Assembly: GCA_905203475.1 (NCBI GenBank)
Contig: CAJKWD010000041.1
Span: forward strand, 1-7,959
Direction of reading: 5' to 3'
Source: an uncultured Acholeplasmataceae bacterium
GTDB lineage: Bacteria > Bacillota_I > Bacilli_A > RF39 > UBA660
DNA length: 7,959 nucleotides
Positions within the stretch are counted from its first letter, which is position 1, and every line of letters starts with the position of its first letter. This document shows, piece after piece, positions 1-5,903 of this stretch. The translations under genes were made by a program, and so were the position numbers. The notes under the pieces are model-generated. The model was given only the letters and a program-made list of their open reading frames with translations, had not been told where the DNA came from and did no database searches.

Positions 1-71
1 ATAGCTCAGTTGGTTAGAGCACCTGACTGTTAATCAGGGGGTCGTAGGTTCGAGTCCTACTTGAGGCGCCA
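1..71 (+). tRNA. tRNA-Asn (GTT), 5' end outside the window
   Basis: The cloverleaf can be drawn directly. D-stem GCTC/GAGC is at 4-7 and 17-20. The anticodon arm CCTGA/TCAGG encloses loop CTGTTAA with anticodon GTT at 29-31, which reads AAC/AAU (Asn). The T-arm is GTAGG-TTCGAGT-CCTAC. The 3' acceptor strand TTGAGGC (61-67), discriminator G68 and an encoded CCA (69-71) complete it. Base 1 is acceptor position 7, so six bases are missing to the left of the window. It is the upstream member of a tRNA pair and is separated from tRNA-Glu by one base. Confidence 0.96.
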
Positions 72-72
72 T

Positions 73-149
73 GGCCTGTTGGTGAAGCGGCTTAACACAC
101 TGCCCTTTCACGGCAGCATTCACGAGTTCGAATCTCGTACAGGTCACCA
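73..149 (+). tRNA. tRNA-Glu (TTC)
   Basis: The acceptor GGCCTGT (73-79) pairs with ACAGGTC just before discriminator A146 and encoded CCA (147-149), with one G-T pair. The anticodon arm CTGCC/GGCAG encloses loop CTTTCAC with anticodon TTC at 107-109 (Glu, GAA/GAG). The T-arm is ACGAG-TTCGAAT-CTCGT. The D-arm has the short three-pair stem usual for tRNA-Glu. It directly follows tRNA-Asn and is the last tRNA of the cluster, because a strong terminator begins ten bases downstream. Confidence 0.96.
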
Positions 150-158
150 TAAAGAAAT

Positions 159-183
159 AACAAGTATTCGTACTTGTTTTTTT
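159..183 (+). terminator. Intrinsic terminator of the tRNA cluster
   Basis: An 8-bp stem (AACAAGTA / TACTTGTT, 159-166 and 171-178) is capped by the very stable loop TTCG (167-170) and followed by a continuous T run to 183. It sits ten bases after the CCA end of tRNA-Glu and so ends the + strand tRNA transcript. Confidence 0.9.
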
Positions 184-190
184 GTATAGT

Positions 191-229
191 AAAAAGGATT
201 TCATGAGAAAATGAAATCCTTTATTTTTT
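191..229. terminator. Bidirectional terminator between tRNA cluster and P-type ATPase
   Basis: A perfect 12-bp inverted repeat (193-204 and 211-222, core GGATTTCAT/ATGAAATCC) has a 6-base loop. On the - strand its 3' arm runs into a T tract and ends the ATPase message, and the ATPase stop codon (201-203) lies inside the hairpin. On the + strand it is followed by a T-rich tract (220-229), so it can back up the tRNA terminator. The two convergent units are therefore insulated in both directions. Confidence 0.88.
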
Positions 230-2555
230 GAAATCGCTTTGTTTGATATATTTTTAAAAATAGTTGTAAATTGATACGATATAATTCGTAAGCTAATAAT
301 AAAAAGATAGCTAAAAAGATTAATCGATCAAATGGTAAAAAGGATAAAGAGAATAGTTCCCTTAAACCAATTGCTCCAATTAAGAAGATAACTAACATAC
401 TACCAAATAACGTACCACGTAATAAATTAAATGGATAACATAATCGGAATAGTAAAATAAATGAAATAAATCCCATTGTTAAGACACAAATAGTAGATAG
501 TTGTCCTTTCGTAAAGTGAAAGATACTACCACATAATAATACCATTAAAATACTTTCGACAATGGTCACAGCAGTTGGAATTGATTTACTAATAATATTG
601 AAGAAGAAATATTTTTTAACTCGCTTCTCATTTGGCTCTAAAGCTAATATAAAAGATGGAATTCCAATCGTTGTGACACTAATTAATGTTAATTGAATTG
701 GAACAAATGGATATGGTAGAGAAATAAATAAGAAACAAATTGCTAATAATGTTGCATAAATTGTCTTTACTAAAAATAAAGTAGCGGAACGTTCGATATT
801 ATTAATAATTTGTCTACCTTCTTTTAGAATTTTTGGAAGACGATCAAAATTAGAGTCTAATAATACCATTTCTGATACATTTCTAGCAGCATCACTACCA
901 CTCGCAACAGCAATACTACAATCTGCTTCTTTCAAAGCTAAAACATCATTTACGCCATCTCCTGTCATGGCTACTACATGTCCATTTTCTCGCAAAGCTT
1001 TGACCATATCTTTCTTTTGTTCTGGCGTCACACGTCCAAAAATTTGGTACTCCTCTACTGCTTTTTTAATACTTTCATAATCTTTTAATGTAGTTGCGTC
1101 TACTGCTTTTAAATCAGAAATTCCTACTTTAGAAGCAACACTTGTAACTGTTTTTACATGATCTCCAGATATAATTTTAATATCTACACCTTCTTGTTTA
1201 AAATAAGTAAGTGTTTGTTTTGCTTCTTTACGAATATGATCTTGTATTTGAATAAAACCAATTACTTCAATTTGTTGTGGTAATTGTTTTGCTTCTAATG
1301 ATTGTTTAGAGGTTGCTAAAACAACGACTCTACTATCTTGTGATAATGTATTAACAATTGTTTTCATATCATTTGGAATATCTTGTATTAAAAATTCTAA
1401 TGCTCCTAGTAAGATTGATCGATCCTGAAAAGTAACACCAGACCATTTTCGTTTAGAAGTAAATGGTACTTGATATAAAATTTCTTTTTCCAATCGTTCG
1501 GGATATGTTTTTTTAATTGCTGCCATTGTCGCATTACTATCTTCAAAATTCGTTGCTAATAAAGTAAGTAATGTTTCCATTTCTTTTTGATTATGAGATT
1601 GGTATGGAACTAAATTTGTAATAACCATATCTCCTTCTGTTAGTGTTCCAGTTTTATCAAGACAAATCGTATCTACTCTTGCTAATGTCTCTAATCCGTA
1701 TAATTGTTCTACTAATATTTTATAACGCGTTAATTTGGCAACTCCAACGGCTAATACAGTACTTGTTAAGAGCACTAAACCTTCCGGTATCATTCCGATT
1801 ACAGCAGCTACAGTATTCAAAATAGCTTGATTTAATGAATGGTGTAAACTATATTGTTTTAAAAATAGTAAAATACCAAGAGGTAATATAATAATCGATA
1901 CGACTTTGATTACTTTATTTAATGTTTGCATGATTTCTGAACGTACTTTTTTAACAAACTTTGTACCACTTGCAATTTTAGAAGTATAGTTATCCATTCC
2001 AACATGTTCTACTTTAGCATAACAAGTTCCTGAACTAATAAAACTACCTGATAAAACCATATCGTTTTCTTCTTTATATACAGGTTCTACTTCCCCTGTA
2101 ATAATAGATTCATTAACTTCTACTTCTCCTTTTTTGATAATTGAATCAACAACTACTTGATCTCCACGATCAAAACGTACAATATCATCTAATACTAAAT
2201 CATAAATGCTTACTTTTTGTATTTTACCATCGCGAACTACTAAAGCTTTTGAAGTTGCTAAAAGAGACAACTTATCAATTTGTTTCTTCGCATGAATTTC
2301 TTGAATCATACTAATAAATGTATTACAAATCACAACACCCATAAATAATAAATTTTTCAAAGAGCCACTAAATAAAACAGCAAGTGCTAAACAAGTATTT
2401 AAAATATTAAATGGAGTAATTAAATTACGAAGAATAATTTCAGGGATTGTTTTTGTACGTGGTGTCTTATCTGTATATACAAGATTTTCTTTTTTTCTTA
2501 ACTGAACTTGTTCTTCTGTAAGTCCTTGATGAATGTCTGGTTGATAACGTTCCAT
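201..2555 (-). CDS. Cation-transporting P-type ATPase (HAD-IC family), CtpE-like
   Basis: This is an ATP-driven ion pump of the cytoplasmic membrane, 784 residues and complete. Visible landmarks in order are: actuator motif TGEV at 153-156 (usually TGES/T; the catalytic Glu155 is kept); PEGL in helix M4 at 257-260; phosphorylation motif DKTGTLTEG from Asp300; SGD at 463-465; and hinge motif TGDGVND at 531-537. About ten membrane segments are seen, near 46-63, 66-84, 214-234, 245-270, 590-612, 616-637, 654-678, 686-705, 713-730 and 743-762. There is no N-terminal heavy-metal (CxxC) domain and no CPC motif, so it is not a copper/zinc P1B pump. The stretch TIGIPSFILALEPN in M6 and the LSGSF motif resemble the group containing mycobacterial CtpE, a reported Ca2+ pump. 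That assignment is from memory and the ion is unproven. A strong SD (AAAGGAGGG) lies four bases before the chosen ATG. It is transcribed alone. Confidence 0.93.
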   Translation of the reverse strand: MERYQPDIHQGLTEEQVQLRKKENLVYTDKTPRTKTIPEIILRNLITPFNILNTCLALAVLFSGSLKNLLFMGVVICNTFISMIQEIHAKKQIDKLSLLATSKALVVRDGKIQKVSIYDLVLDDIVRFDRGDQVVVDSIIKKGEVEVNESIITGEVEPVYKEENDMVLSGSFISSGTCYAKVEHVGMDNYTSKIASGTKFVKKVRSEIMQTLNKVIKVVSIIILPLGILLFLKQYSLHHSLNQAILNTVAAVIGMIPEGLVLLTSTVLAVGVAKLTRYKILVEQLYGLETLARVDTICLDKTGTLTEGDMVITNLVPYQSHNQKEMETLLTLLATNFEDSNATMAAIKKTYPERLEKEILYQVPFTSKRKWSGVTFQDRSILLGALEFLIQDIPNDMKTIVNTLSQDSRVVVLATSKQSLEAKQLPQQIEVIGFIQIQDHIRKEAKQTLTYFKQEGVDIKIISGDHVKTVTSVASKVGISDLKAVDATTLKDYESIKKAVEEYQIFGRVTPEQKKDMVKALRENGHVVAMTGDGVNDVLALKEADCSIAVASGSDAARNVSEMVLLDSNFDRLPKILKEGRQIINNIERSATLFLVKTIYATLLAICFLFISLPYPFVPIQLTLISVTTIGIPSFILALEPNEKRVKKYFFFNIISKSIPTAVTIVESILMVLLCGSIFHFTKGQLSTICVLTMGFISFILLFRLCYPFNLLRGTLFGSMLVIFLIGAIGLRELFSLSFLPFDRLIFLAIFLLLAYELYRINLQLFLKIYQTKRFQKIKDFIFS

Positions 2556-2560
2556 ACAAT

Positions 2561-2620
2561 CCCTCCTTTATCAAACATTATACTATATTTTCTAAAAGCT
2601 GTAATGACTATTTTGTCATT
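2561..2620 (-). promoter_or_regulatory. Promoter of the P-type ATPase gene
   Basis: The - strand carries a perfect -10 box TATAAT (2577-2582). A 17-base spacer separates it from ATTACA (2600-2605), a 4/6 match to the -35 consensus. The predicted start is near 2570, just before the strong SD at 2561-2568, so the leader is very short. An inverted repeat covers the -35 box and is listed separately. Confidence 0.75.
2603..2620. promoter_or_regulatory. Inverted repeat over the ATPase -35 region, possible operator
   Basis: There is a perfect dyad of AATGAC and GTCATT around six bases (2603-2608, 2615-2620). Its inner edge overlaps the -35 hexamer at 2600-2605. It has no T tract on either strand and the hairpin would be weak, so a protein binding site is more likely than a terminator. 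The binding protein is unknown. Confidence 0.4.
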
Positions 2621-2636
2621 TCTTGATAAGTGATGT

Positions 2637-2663
2637 AAAAGAAGTTTGAATCATCAAACTTCT
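2637..2663 (-). terminator. Terminator of the RsiV-like protein gene
   Basis: A perfect 10-bp inverted repeat (AGAAGTTTGA at 2640-2649, TCAAACTTCT at 2654-2663) has a 4-base loop. On the - strand a short T run follows. The hairpin begins within the TAG stop codon (2662-2664). The T tract is the poorest of the set, so some readthrough towards the ATPase is possible. Confidence 0.7.
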
Positions 2664-3411
2664 ATAGTGCAAAAATTTTATATACGGATTCTGATTGATT
2701 TGGTTCTTCAACTGGTAAAATAATATAAAAATGTTTTTCTAAATCAAAATAATATTGTAATGTATTGTTTGCTACTAACTCTTGATATGTAGACATTAAC
2801 TTTTGTACGTATTGATTTTTTTCTTCTAATGTCAGATTAGGATCATTTTCTATCCATCTATAAATGGCATCTTCTACTTTTAAATCAATATTAAAATCAT
2901 AAATAGATGCGATTTGGTAAACTTCTTGGTAAGGGACAGTATTCCCACTACTTAAGTAAAAATGATAAGTCATGTAAGAATATGTTACTTGTTCTTGATT
3001 TCGATGTTGAATATAAATCAAAAGTGATAGTATATCTTCATGAATTGTATATTGATATTGACTGATAATATTTTGTCCTGTTTGTGTCATTTTCTGTTTT
3101 TCCTGATACAATGTCTGATACATTGTCTGAATTTCTTGGTTTGCAAAATTTGCATCCTTGCTATTTAGATTAATCATTGGCAAACGAAGTTGCTTGTCTT
3201 TTGTATAAGGTGCTTGAAACACAAATGCTTTATCTGAAAAAATTTTATTCTGTTCAATTTCTTTTTTAGCGTTAGATTCTACAATTTGTGGTGTACTATT
3301 ACGACTTGGACGAATTAATTCAATATAAACAAGATAACCAATCCATATCACGAAAACACTCAAAAATACAAATACAAACCCATAAATGATATGTCGATTT
3401 CTATACCTCAT
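2662..3411 (-). CDS. Membrane-anchored protein with RsiV/PdaC-like extracytoplasmic domain
   Basis: 249 residues from the preferred ATG. A short basic N-terminus (RYRNRH) is followed by one hydrophobic helix (about 8-31) and then a roughly 215-residue domain that should lie outside the membrane. Segments LPMINLNSKDANFANQEI (77-94), YTIHEDILSLLIYIQ (121-135), FYLSSGNTVPYQEVY (151-165) and FDLEKHFYIIL (222-232) follow the order seen in the DUF4163/DUF3298 domains of anti-sigma factor RsiV and deacetylase PdaC. This is a pattern judgement from memory, not a search. There is no sigma factor gene next to it and no deacetylase domain, so a signalling or envelope-binding role is only a guess. A GTG at 3420 is in frame, but an AGGA (3422-3425) stands one base before it and ten bases before the ATG at 3411, which favours the ATG. 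It has its own promoter and terminator. Confidence 0.85.
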   Translation of the reverse strand: MRYRNRHIIYGFVFVFLSVFVIWIGYLVYIELIRPSRNSTPQIVESNAKKEIEQNKIFSDKAFVFQAPYTKDKQLRLPMINLNSKDANFANQEIQTMYQTLYQEKQKMTQTGQNIISQYQYTIHEDILSLLIYIQHRNQEQVTYSYMTYHFYLSSGNTVPYQEVYQIASIYDFNIDLKVEDAIYRWIENDPNLTLEEKNQYVQKLMSTYQELVANNTLQYYFDLEKHFYIILPVEEPNQSESVYKIFAL

Positions 3412-3421
3412 AGCTACCACA

Positions 3422-3437
3422 TCCTGTCTTTAGTATA
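3422..3437 (-). promoter_or_regulatory. Extended -10 promoter and SD of the RsiV-like gene
   Basis: The - strand reads TGTTATACT, an extended -10 (TG one base before TATACT at 3432-3437). No good -35 is seen at the right distance. Transcription should begin near 3425, at the AGGA (3422-3425) that serves as SD. This gives a leader of only about 14 bases before the ATG at 3411 and makes the alternative GTG at 3420 unlikely. Confidence 0.5.
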
Positions 3438-3492
3438 ACACAAGTATGATTTATTCGTTGCCATAAGTTATGAAAAAAAGAAGCTACTTTAC

Positions 3493-3523
3493 AAAAAAAG
3501 ATTTGAATACGTCAAATCTTTTT
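3493..3523 (-). terminator. Terminator of the coiled-coil membrane protein gene
   Basis: A perfect 12-bp inverted repeat (3495-3506 and 3512-3523, core GATTTGA/TCAAATC) has a 5-base loop. The - strand 3' arm runs into a T7 tract. The TGA stop codon (3512-3514) forms the tip of the 5' arm. This is a classical strong intrinsic terminator. Confidence 0.9.
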
Positions 3524-4294
3524 ATTACTGATTATTTGGTATTCATTATTTGATACCTTTTTTAAAACTAGTTGATATTTTGCCTGAACATCACTTTCCT
3601 CATATTCAAAATAATCATCCTTTTTCAAATCTTCTATTTTATCCTTTTTCTTGTCATTATCTAACACACCACTAATATCATCATAAGTAATTTCAATTTC
3701 TCCAGTTTCTTGATGATCAATAATCTTTGTTACTTTATATAATACATCTTTCATATCTTTATCATACTGACATGTTATTGTTTCATCTTTTAAAATTGTT
3801 TCATCTAGTTGTTCTTTTTTGATTTCTACTCCAAATAATGTTTTAGCAAATGGATTTAATTTAGAAAATTGAATTGTTCTCTTCTCATCACTATTATTTC
3901 CTTTTTCAAAGATATTTTCATCATCTTGATCTTTTAAATAGTAACAAGTAGCATTTGCTATTTCTAAATCTGTAAAGTCTGAATCATCATATGTGGTTCT
4001 AGTATGATTTAAATACATTAAAGCTGGTTTTAATTTCTGATTTAACAATTGATTATATTCTTTTTTCGTATCATCAGCTGTAATATCAACTGATTCTTTT
4101 TTAGTCTCTTCTTTTTGTTTGTTTTGTAGTTTTTTGATTTCATTTTCCTTTTCATTTATTTCTCTTTTTAAACGATTTGTTTCATTTGAATAATTCATAG
4201 ATAAAACATAATATGTTCCTAGACTACCTAATAAAATACCAATTAACAAACATAAAATAAAACCAAATGATCTTGATTCTCTTTTTCTTTCCAT
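3512..4294 (-). CDS. Membrane-anchored coiled-coil protein of unknown function
   Basis: I do not recognise this family. The 260 residues read as a basic N-terminus (MERKRESRS) and one Gly-rich hydrophobic helix (about 10-32, with GILLGSLG). A charged heptad-like stretch rich in Lys, Glu and Asn (about 37-66) is probably coiled coil. A very acidic/lysine-rich domain follows (about 77-260). Two cysteines, 117 and 175, lie in the predicted outside domain and could form a disulfide; a third (15) is in the helix. By topology it is a single-pass protein with its bulk outside. A strong SD (GGAGG, five bases before ATG) fixes the start. It resembles the next downstream gene only in overall plan (N-terminal anchor plus outer domain), not in sequence. 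It is bounded by terminators on both sides. Confidence 0.85.
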   Translation of the reverse strand: MERKRESRSFGFILCLLIGILLGSLGTYYVLSMNYSNETNRLKREINEKENEIKKLQNKQKEETKKESVDITADDTKKEYNQLLNQKLKPALMYLNHTRTTYDDSDFTDLEIANATCYYLKDQDDENIFEKGNNSDEKRTIQFSKLNPFAKTLFGVEIKKEQLDETILKDETITCQYDKDMKDVLYKVTKIIDHQETGEIEITYDDISGVLDNDKKKDKIEDLKKDDYFEYEESDVQAKYQLVLKKVSNNEYQIISNKKI

Positions 4295-4330
4295 AGTGAC
4301 CTCCTACTTCTATTCTTTCCATATTTTGTA

Positions 4331-4336
4331 AGTATA
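4331..4336 (-). promoter_or_regulatory. Possible -10 box for the coiled-coil protein gene
   Basis: The - strand reads TATACT here, just after the T tract of the upstream tetR terminator and 37 bases before the ATG. The place where a -35 would lie is inside the terminator hairpin and does not match the consensus. The assignment is weak; readthrough from the suf operon is the alternative. Confidence 0.3.
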
Positions 4337-4339
4337 TAC

Positions 4340-4370
4340 AAAAAAATTACGATTCTATTCGTAATTTTTT
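4340..4370 (-). terminator. Terminator of the sufC-sufB-tetR operon
   Basis: A perfect 12-bp inverted repeat (4341-4352 and 4359-4370, core ATTACGA/TCGTAAT) has a 6-base loop. On the - strand the 3' arm ends in a T7 run. The TAA stop codon of tetR (4347-4349) is inside the 3' arm, so the hairpin's 5' arm is made wholly of coding sequence. Confidence 0.88.
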
Positions 4371-4982
4371 ACAAGTAGTACAATCATAAAAGAGACACAT
4401 AATCATACGAATTGTTTCTTTTGTCATTTGTTGATAATTAAAATTTTGATGTTGATGATAACTCAACTCTTGACATAAAACATCAATCATATGAATTAAA
4501 AAATGCACTCTTTCTCTTTGATTGTGAATTTGAAAACCTTGTTGTTGTAAAATTCCTTCTATTTTTTCTGTTGTTTCCATTTCTTTTTGTTTAAAAATTT
4601 GAAACACTTCTTCATCACTATTTTGTAAGGCCTGTAATTGACGATATGCTTTTTCAGAAATAGTATGTGCTTCTTTTGTTTTTTGAATCATTTTTTCCAG
4701 AGCTGTCTCAAAGTTATTTTTTAAATCGGCTTCATTTTTTAATACGTCCATCATTGGAAACATGATTTCATCTGAATAGCGTTTTACACCTTCGATTAAA
4801 ATATCATGTTTATCATGGAAATACTGATAAATAATTCCCGTAGAAACATGTGAAGCATTAGCAATATCGATGGTATTCACATTATGATATCCTTTTTCAC
4901 ACATTAATTGAAAACCATATTTGATAATCTTTTCTTTGGTTGCGATTGATTTCTGATGAATTGGTTGTCTTACTTTTCCCAT
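4347..4982 (-). CDS. TetR-family regulator, third gene of the suf operon
   Basis: 211 residues. The TetR helix-turn-helix spans about 14-60: helix from TKEKII, the GYHNVNTIDIA turn region, then the recognition part VSTGIIYQYFHDKHDIL, with the typical Y-x-Y/H-F-x-x-K ending. The remainder is an alpha-helical ligand/dimer domain rich in Gln and His that I cannot match to a known ligand class. The tail holds a C-X4-C-X2-C cluster (Cys196, 201, 204), plus Cys170 followed by a His-rich HQHQ. It begins three bases after the sufB stop codon and has no SD at normal distance (only AAGG about 16 bases upstream). Translation is therefore probably coupled to sufB. A 30-bp palindrome over the operon start site is its likely operator (autorepression, inferred). 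Control of Fe-S assembly by a TetR protein is unusual; known Suf regulators are Rrf2 (IscR) and SufR types. Confidence 0.93.
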   Translation of the reverse strand: MGKVRQPIHQKSIATKEKIIKYGFQLMCEKGYHNVNTIDIANASHVSTGIIYQYFHDKHDILIEGVKRYSDEIMFPMMDVLKNEADLKNNFETALEKMIQKTKEAHTISEKAYRQLQALQNSDEEVFQIFKQKEMETTEKIEGILQQQGFQIHNQRERVHFLIHMIDVLCQELSYHQHQNFNYQQMTKETIRMIMCLFYDCTTCKKLRIES

Positions 4983-4985
4983 AAG

Positions 4986-5903
4986 TTATTTTAAAAATCC
5001 TTGAATAATGGCTTCTTCAGCTTCTTTTTCTGTCAATCCTAATGACATCAATTTCATAAGTTGTTCTCCAGCTATTTTACCAATCGCTGCTTCATGTATC
5101 AAATTAGCTTCTATATCTTTCGCATAAATTTCTGGAATTGCTTTTACCCTACCATGATCTTTTAATATAGCATCACACTCTACATGTGCATAACATCTTG
5201 TTTTGCCAATAATATTAGAAGAAAATTCTTGATAAGAATCTTCTGTTGCCACAGATCTGGATGTTACGTGTGTACTAGCATTTTTTCCTTTTAATTTTAC
5301 TTTAAAATCAGTGATTGCTTTTTGCTTACCATGCGTCATAATTTTTTCTGTAATGACTAATGTACTGTCTTCTTCTAATTTCGCATATGTTTTTCTTTTT
5401 GCAGAGTCTACCCCTTTTATTTGCACAGTATCAATGGTCATATGAGAACCAGGCTGCATATAAATTTCAGTCACAGGATTTAAAATCTTCTTTCCTGTTC
5501 CCTTACCCTCTCCATAGTGTTTTTCCACATATTTTACTTTTGCATTTTCTTCTATATAAAAGCGGTGAATTCCATCATGTATTGAATTTTTATCGTGATC
5601 ATTGTGGACACCGCAACCTGAGATAATTACTACATTTGAATTTTTACCAATGTGAAAATCATTATATACAACATCTGTTAATCCACTTTCTGTAATAATA
5701 ACAGGAATATGAACAATTCCAAATAATGTATTATCTTTAACATATACATCAATACCTGTTCCATCTTCTTTACTGATAATATCAATATAAGGGTTACTTT
5801 TTCTACCAATACATTGTCCATTCTTACGAATATTGTATACTTCTGTTTTTTCAACATCATCATCTACAATTTCGTGTAATAACTTTTTATCTACTTCATT
5901 CAT
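4986..5903 (-). CDS. sufB: SufB/SufD-type Fe-S scaffold protein, short (SmsB-like)
   Basis: Scaffold component that works with SufC to build iron-sulfur clusters in the cytoplasm. 305 residues from the chosen ATG. The right-handed beta-helix core and C-terminus are clear: AAIGKIAGEQLMKLMSLGL then EEAIIQGFLK. It lacks the long N-terminal part of E. coli SufB (about 495 residues) and has the length of the single SufB-like partner in two-gene SufBC (SMS) systems. Cys243 in VECDAIL and His270-Glu271 in the IHEAAIGKI stretch sit where I place E. coli SufB Cys405 and His433/Glu434. That placement is from remembered spacing, not an alignment, but it supports SufB over SufD. An in-frame ATG 18 bases upstream (5921) lies before the SD GGAGG (5913-5917), while the ATG at 5903 is nine bases after it, so 5903 is chosen. 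It overlaps sufC by 8 bases (ATGAATGA). No sufD, sufS or sufU adjoins. Confidence 0.93.
   Translation of the reverse strand: MNEVDKKLLHEIVDDDVEKTEVYNIRKNGQCIGRKSNPYIDIISKEDGTGIDVYVKDNTLFGIVHIPVIITESGLTDVVYNDFHIGKNSNVVIISGCGVHNDHDKNSIHDGIHRFYIEENAKVKYVEKHYGEGKGTGKKILNPVTEIYMQPGSHMTIDTVQIKGVDSAKRKTYAKLEEDSTLVITEKIMTHGKQKAITDFKVKLKGKNASTHVTSRSVATEDSYQEFSSNIIGKTRCYAHVECDAILKDHGRVKAIPEIYAKDIEANLIHEAAIGKIAGEQLMKLMSLGLTEKEAEEAIIQGFLK

Noticed and set aside
1..149. tRNA genes as an integration site with an adjacent mobile element
   Set aside because: No integrase, direct repeat of a tRNA 3' end or change in base composition is seen next to the tRNAs; the following DNA is terminator and a housekeeping-type pump.
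1643..1825. Open frame of 60 codons on the + strand inside the P-type ATPase gene
   Set aside because: It runs antisense to strongly conserved ATPase motifs (DKTGT and PEGL region), has no clear SD, and its hydrophobic, Leu/Gln-rich product is what the complement of this AT-rich gene would give.
3462..3472. Small palindrome CATAA-G-TTATG upstream of the RsiV-like gene
   Set aside because: Five-base AT-rich arms are common by chance in such DNA, and it is not well placed relative to the -10 box.
5360..5863. Open frames on the + strand (5360-5626) and in another - frame (5678-5863) within sufB
   Set aside because: Both are shadows of the sufB coding sequence; the products have no recognisable domain and the sufB frame is unambiguous.
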